Shown here piece by piece: positions 8,493 to 10,551 of a stretch of 10,551 nucleotides of DNA; within the stretch, counting starts at the first letter, position 1, and the number at the start of each line of letters is the position of its first letter. The stretch lies in the NCBI RefSeq assembly GCF_000611645.1, contig NW_014011548.1:1-10551 (forward strand). Direction: 5' to 3'. A program made the position numbers and the translations under genes. Below the pieces are notes generated by a model. The model was not told the origin of the DNA. It made no database searches and saw nothing but the letters and a program-made list of their open reading frames with translations. The DNA comes from Monoraphidium neglectum. Its lineage: Eukaryota > Chlorophyta > Chlorophyceae > Sphaeropleales > Selenastraceae.

Positions 8493-9857
8493 TGTAGTCC
8501 AGATACGGTCTTCGGAGCCCGCCAACAAATTCGTAAGGCTTTCAGAATATGTGTACGTACGCCGCATGATCCGCGTTTTGATCAGACTTGTAAACTGTGT
8601 GGAGAGACGCCGCACGCAGGGGTAGCTGAGCGACACCCTCAACACCTGCTCACCCGCCAACGTCACTCGGTTTGTGCCCTACACATGCAAGACATGCCAG
8701 GCGACGCAGTCCCCGCATGGCTTGTCGGACATGGCAACGTTTTGCCTGACAAGCACGCCATAAGTCCAGGATTCCAAACCAAGCAACATGCCCTCTGGCC
8801 GGTCACCGCATGCCAACCTATGCAAAGCGCAGAGCGCCCGACCCGAGCTCCGGCAGTGCAGGCTGGGTGCTGCCAGGCCGCAACCTCGCACCACAGCCTG
8901 AGTGGGGGTGTGCATCATGACCCGCTTGTGCGGGTCATGCTCCACCGCCTGTGGGGTTCCCGCGCCGCCAGAGCGGTGGCACGTGCATTGCCAATGCGAC
9001 GCCTTGCGCGACACCACCGTTCTGTCCTGTCTCAAGGATAAAAGGGGTGCAGTTACCACTGATGGCTGGGCTGATGCGCCGAGGCTGCCTCTGCGCACAG
9101 CAAACCAAAAAAGCTTATGCAGGGGCGAAACCAAGCTCAAATGCGAAATGCGGGATGCAGGGAATGCGTCGGCCAGACGCGAGGCATGCGGCGGGGGTTT
9201 GGAACTGATGCGAACCAACGACGCATGCGTGTTGGCTGTTCGGCGGGCCTGGCGCGGGCACGCGCATGGGGAGTAGGTGGGCGCACGTGGCCGTGGTGGG
9301 CAGGTGCAGGTAAAAACCCGCCCAAGTCCCGGCGACGAATGACTGGTCAAGGGGGGAACGCACGACAAACAGGTGCTTCCCGGTTTTGTCGGACTATGGT
9401 AACGAGAAAATCCATGTGGCCTGCGCTGGCAGTCCCAGCCGGCCTGTGCAGCCCCGCGCTGCGCCAAGGCCAGCCTCCCGCGCCGCTCTCGCAGTCAGCA
9501 GCCGATGCGAAAGGCGGGGCGGCCAGGGCGGGAGGGCGGGGCGCGGCAGTCGTGGAGCTGGCATGCGCGCCCTCTGCATGACCCCACAACAGACGGTAAG
9601 GAGCGTGGAAGGAGCGTGGGGGAACACACACGTGCACACTTTTCAACGCAACACAAGGCTTGAACAAAACACACAAAAGAATGCAGCGCTGAAGTTTGCA
9701 GCGCTGAGACAACGCATGCAATCCTGCATTGACCAGGGCACCCGAGCCCGCCTGCCCCGGCGGCCCCGATTGACTCTGCTTGGCCCCTCCTGCGCCGCCC
9801 TACCCGAGCGGGCCGCCTGTTCAGCTGCGAACCGCGCGGCGTGCGCCGCGGCGACCC
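8493..9857. other. Spacer: likely promoter and 5' UTR of the GH1 gene
   Basis: This 1.37 kb stretch lies between the stop of the right-hand gene and the chosen GH1 start, both genes being on the minus strand. It should hold the upstream gene's 3' UTR and the GH1 promoter. I see no clear TATA box and no minus-strand TGTAA. Contents: in-frame upstream ATGs at 8567 and 8666, a perfect hairpin (8916-8939), a G-box core CACGTG (9629-9634), a GC-rich GGGCGG-type stretch (about 9507-9545) and a doubled AAGGAGCGTGG (9598-9619). A 262-codon minus-strand open frame (8679-9467) shows no domain and looks accidental. Confidence 0.6.
8916..8939. promoter_or_regulatory. Perfect 10-bp inverted repeat upstream of the GH1 gene
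   Basis: CATGACCCGC, a 4-base spacer ttgt, then GCGGGTCATG: ten of ten pairs match. It lies 424 bp upstream of the GH1 start codon. It could be a binding site for a dimeric regulator or an RNA hairpin in a long 5' UTR; nothing in the sequence decides between these or chance. Confidence 0.35.
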
Positions 9858-10551
9858 TCAGCTGTTGACTATTCGGAAGCGCCCCTTGTGCGTGGATGCG
9901 CACCGATGCACATGCCCGGGGCTGCACTCCCCCTCGCGGGCGTCGGGGGCAATGAGCTGCGCCTTTGGCTGCAGCGGCTGCTGCGGCGGCGCCGGCTGCG
10001 GCTGGTCGGCTGCGGCGGGGCCGGGCAGCTGGTCCCGCGCGCTAGATGCCGTGGAGGCGTCAATGGAGACGCGGCGCACGGCGGTCGCGCCGCCCGCCAC
10101 GCCCGCCTGCTGCTGCTGCTGCTGAGCCGCCGCCGGCGGCGGAGGCGGCCTCGGGCCCGGAGGGGGCTTCTTCGCAGCCGCTGGGACCGCCGCCACAGCC
10201 GGCGCCGACGCTGCTGCCGCGGGCGCTGCTGCCGCCTGCATTGGCGCTGCCGCATTGGGTGCCAGATGATCGAGACGGTGCGAAACCGGGCCAGGCGCGG
10301 CGGCCTGCTGCCCCGCCTGCTGCTGCTCCTGGTGCTGCCGCACCGGAGCCGCCGCTGCCGCCTCGCGGAGGGGCGCGTTGAGGTTCGGGGAGCTGATGCT
10401 GCGCGTCCGGCTCAGGCCGCCGCCGCACGCGCGCCGCGCCGCGCTAGGAGCACCCTCCCCAAACGCCGCCCCCGCCGCCGCCTCAGCAGACGCTGCCGCC
10501 GCGCTGCCGCCGCTGCCGCCATGCTCCACTTCACGCAGCTCCTGCTGCTGC
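9858..10551 (-). CDS. Ala/Gln/Pro-rich low-complexity protein, C-terminal part, 5' end outside window
   Basis: Open frame from the right edge to TGA at 9860-9858, about 230 codons, without an interruption. It opens with QQQELREVEH and continues with Ala, Gln and Pro runs (Q6 at 10124-10107, a polyproline stretch PRPPPPP), which is typical of disordered regions in chlorophyte proteins. Short motifs stand out: RSISSP, an exact fit to the mode-1 14-3-3 motif RSxSxP; RRVS, a basophilic kinase site; and GRFRIV six residues from the end, fitting the RFx[V/I] docking motif of OSR1/SPAK-type kinases. No folded domain is visible, so I assign no function. A regulatory tail of a kinase or scaffold is a guess. 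The last 20 or so codons may be intronic: there is a possible GTGCGC donor near 9905. The plus-strand frames here give Cys/Trp-rich nonsense. Confidence 0.65.
   Translation of the reverse strand, partial: QQQELREVEHGGSGGSAAAASAEAAAGAAFGEGAPSAARRACGGGLSRTRSISSPNLNAPLREAAAAAPVRQHQEQQQAGQQAAAPGPVSHRLDHLAPNAAAPMQAAAAPAAAASAPAVAAVPAAAKKPPPGPRPPPPPAAAQQQQQQAGVAGGATAVRRVSIDASTASSARDQLPGPAAADQPQPAPPQQPLQPKAQLIAPDAREGECSPGHVHRCASTHKGRFRIVNS
10107..10124. repeat. (CTG)6 trinucleotide repeat, codes Gln6 on the minus strand
   Basis: Six CTG units read as six CAG (Gln) codons of the right-hand gene. Shorter CAG/CTG and GCC/GGC runs are spread through the exon. Confidence 0.9.

Noticed and set aside
8679..9467. 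262-codon open frame on the minus strand.
   Set aside because: No recognisable motif, rich in Ser, Arg, Cys and His as expected from random GC-rich sequence; it lies in the presumed promoter region.
9841..10381. Plus-strand frames opposite the right-hand gene.
   Set aside because: They read as poly-Cys, poly-Leu and Trp-rich sequence, the usual antisense of Gln/Ala/Pro-coding GC-rich exons.

Overview
The window looks like nuclear DNA of a green alga (Chlorophyta). Genes are split into many short exons, and all 14 introns I could place begin with GTG (mostly GTGAG or GTGCG). Exons are GC-rich, introns carry (TG)n/(CA)n microsatellites and C/G homopolymers, and one protein is full of Ala, Gln and Pro runs. 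I cannot name the genus.

Layout: (1) 1-528, plus strand: the 3' end of a glycoside hydrolase family 9 (GH9) gene, an endoglucanase-type cellulase, in two exons. (2) 529-2891: a 2.36 kb gap with no recognisable gene. It probably holds the 3' UTRs of the two converging genes, plus a 13-bp minisatellite. (3) 2892-8492, minus strand: a complete glycoside hydrolase family 1 (GH1) beta-glucosidase gene. I rebuilt it from 14 exons that splice in frame to a 535-residue protein with an N-terminal signal peptide, both catalytic glutamates and the conserved sugar-binding residues. One exon is only 21 nt. (4) 8493-9857: a 1.37 kb spacer, the likely promoter region of the GH1 gene, with a perfect 10-bp hairpin. 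(5) 9858-10551, minus strand: the 3' part of a gene for a low-complexity Ala/Gln/Pro-rich protein with phosphorylation and docking-type short motifs. It runs off the right edge.

The main biological point is the tail-to-tail pairing of a GH9 cellulase gene with a GH1 beta-glucosidase gene. GH9 enzymes cut beta-1,4-glucan chains to cellodextrins, and GH1 beta-glucosidases split cellobiose and short cellodextrins to glucose, so the neighbours could act in sequence. The GH1 product carries a signal peptide and four N-glycosylation sequons, which fits the secretory route. Whether the pair serves use of external cellulose, remodelling or hatching from the cell's own wall, or unrelated substrates cannot be told from sequence alone.
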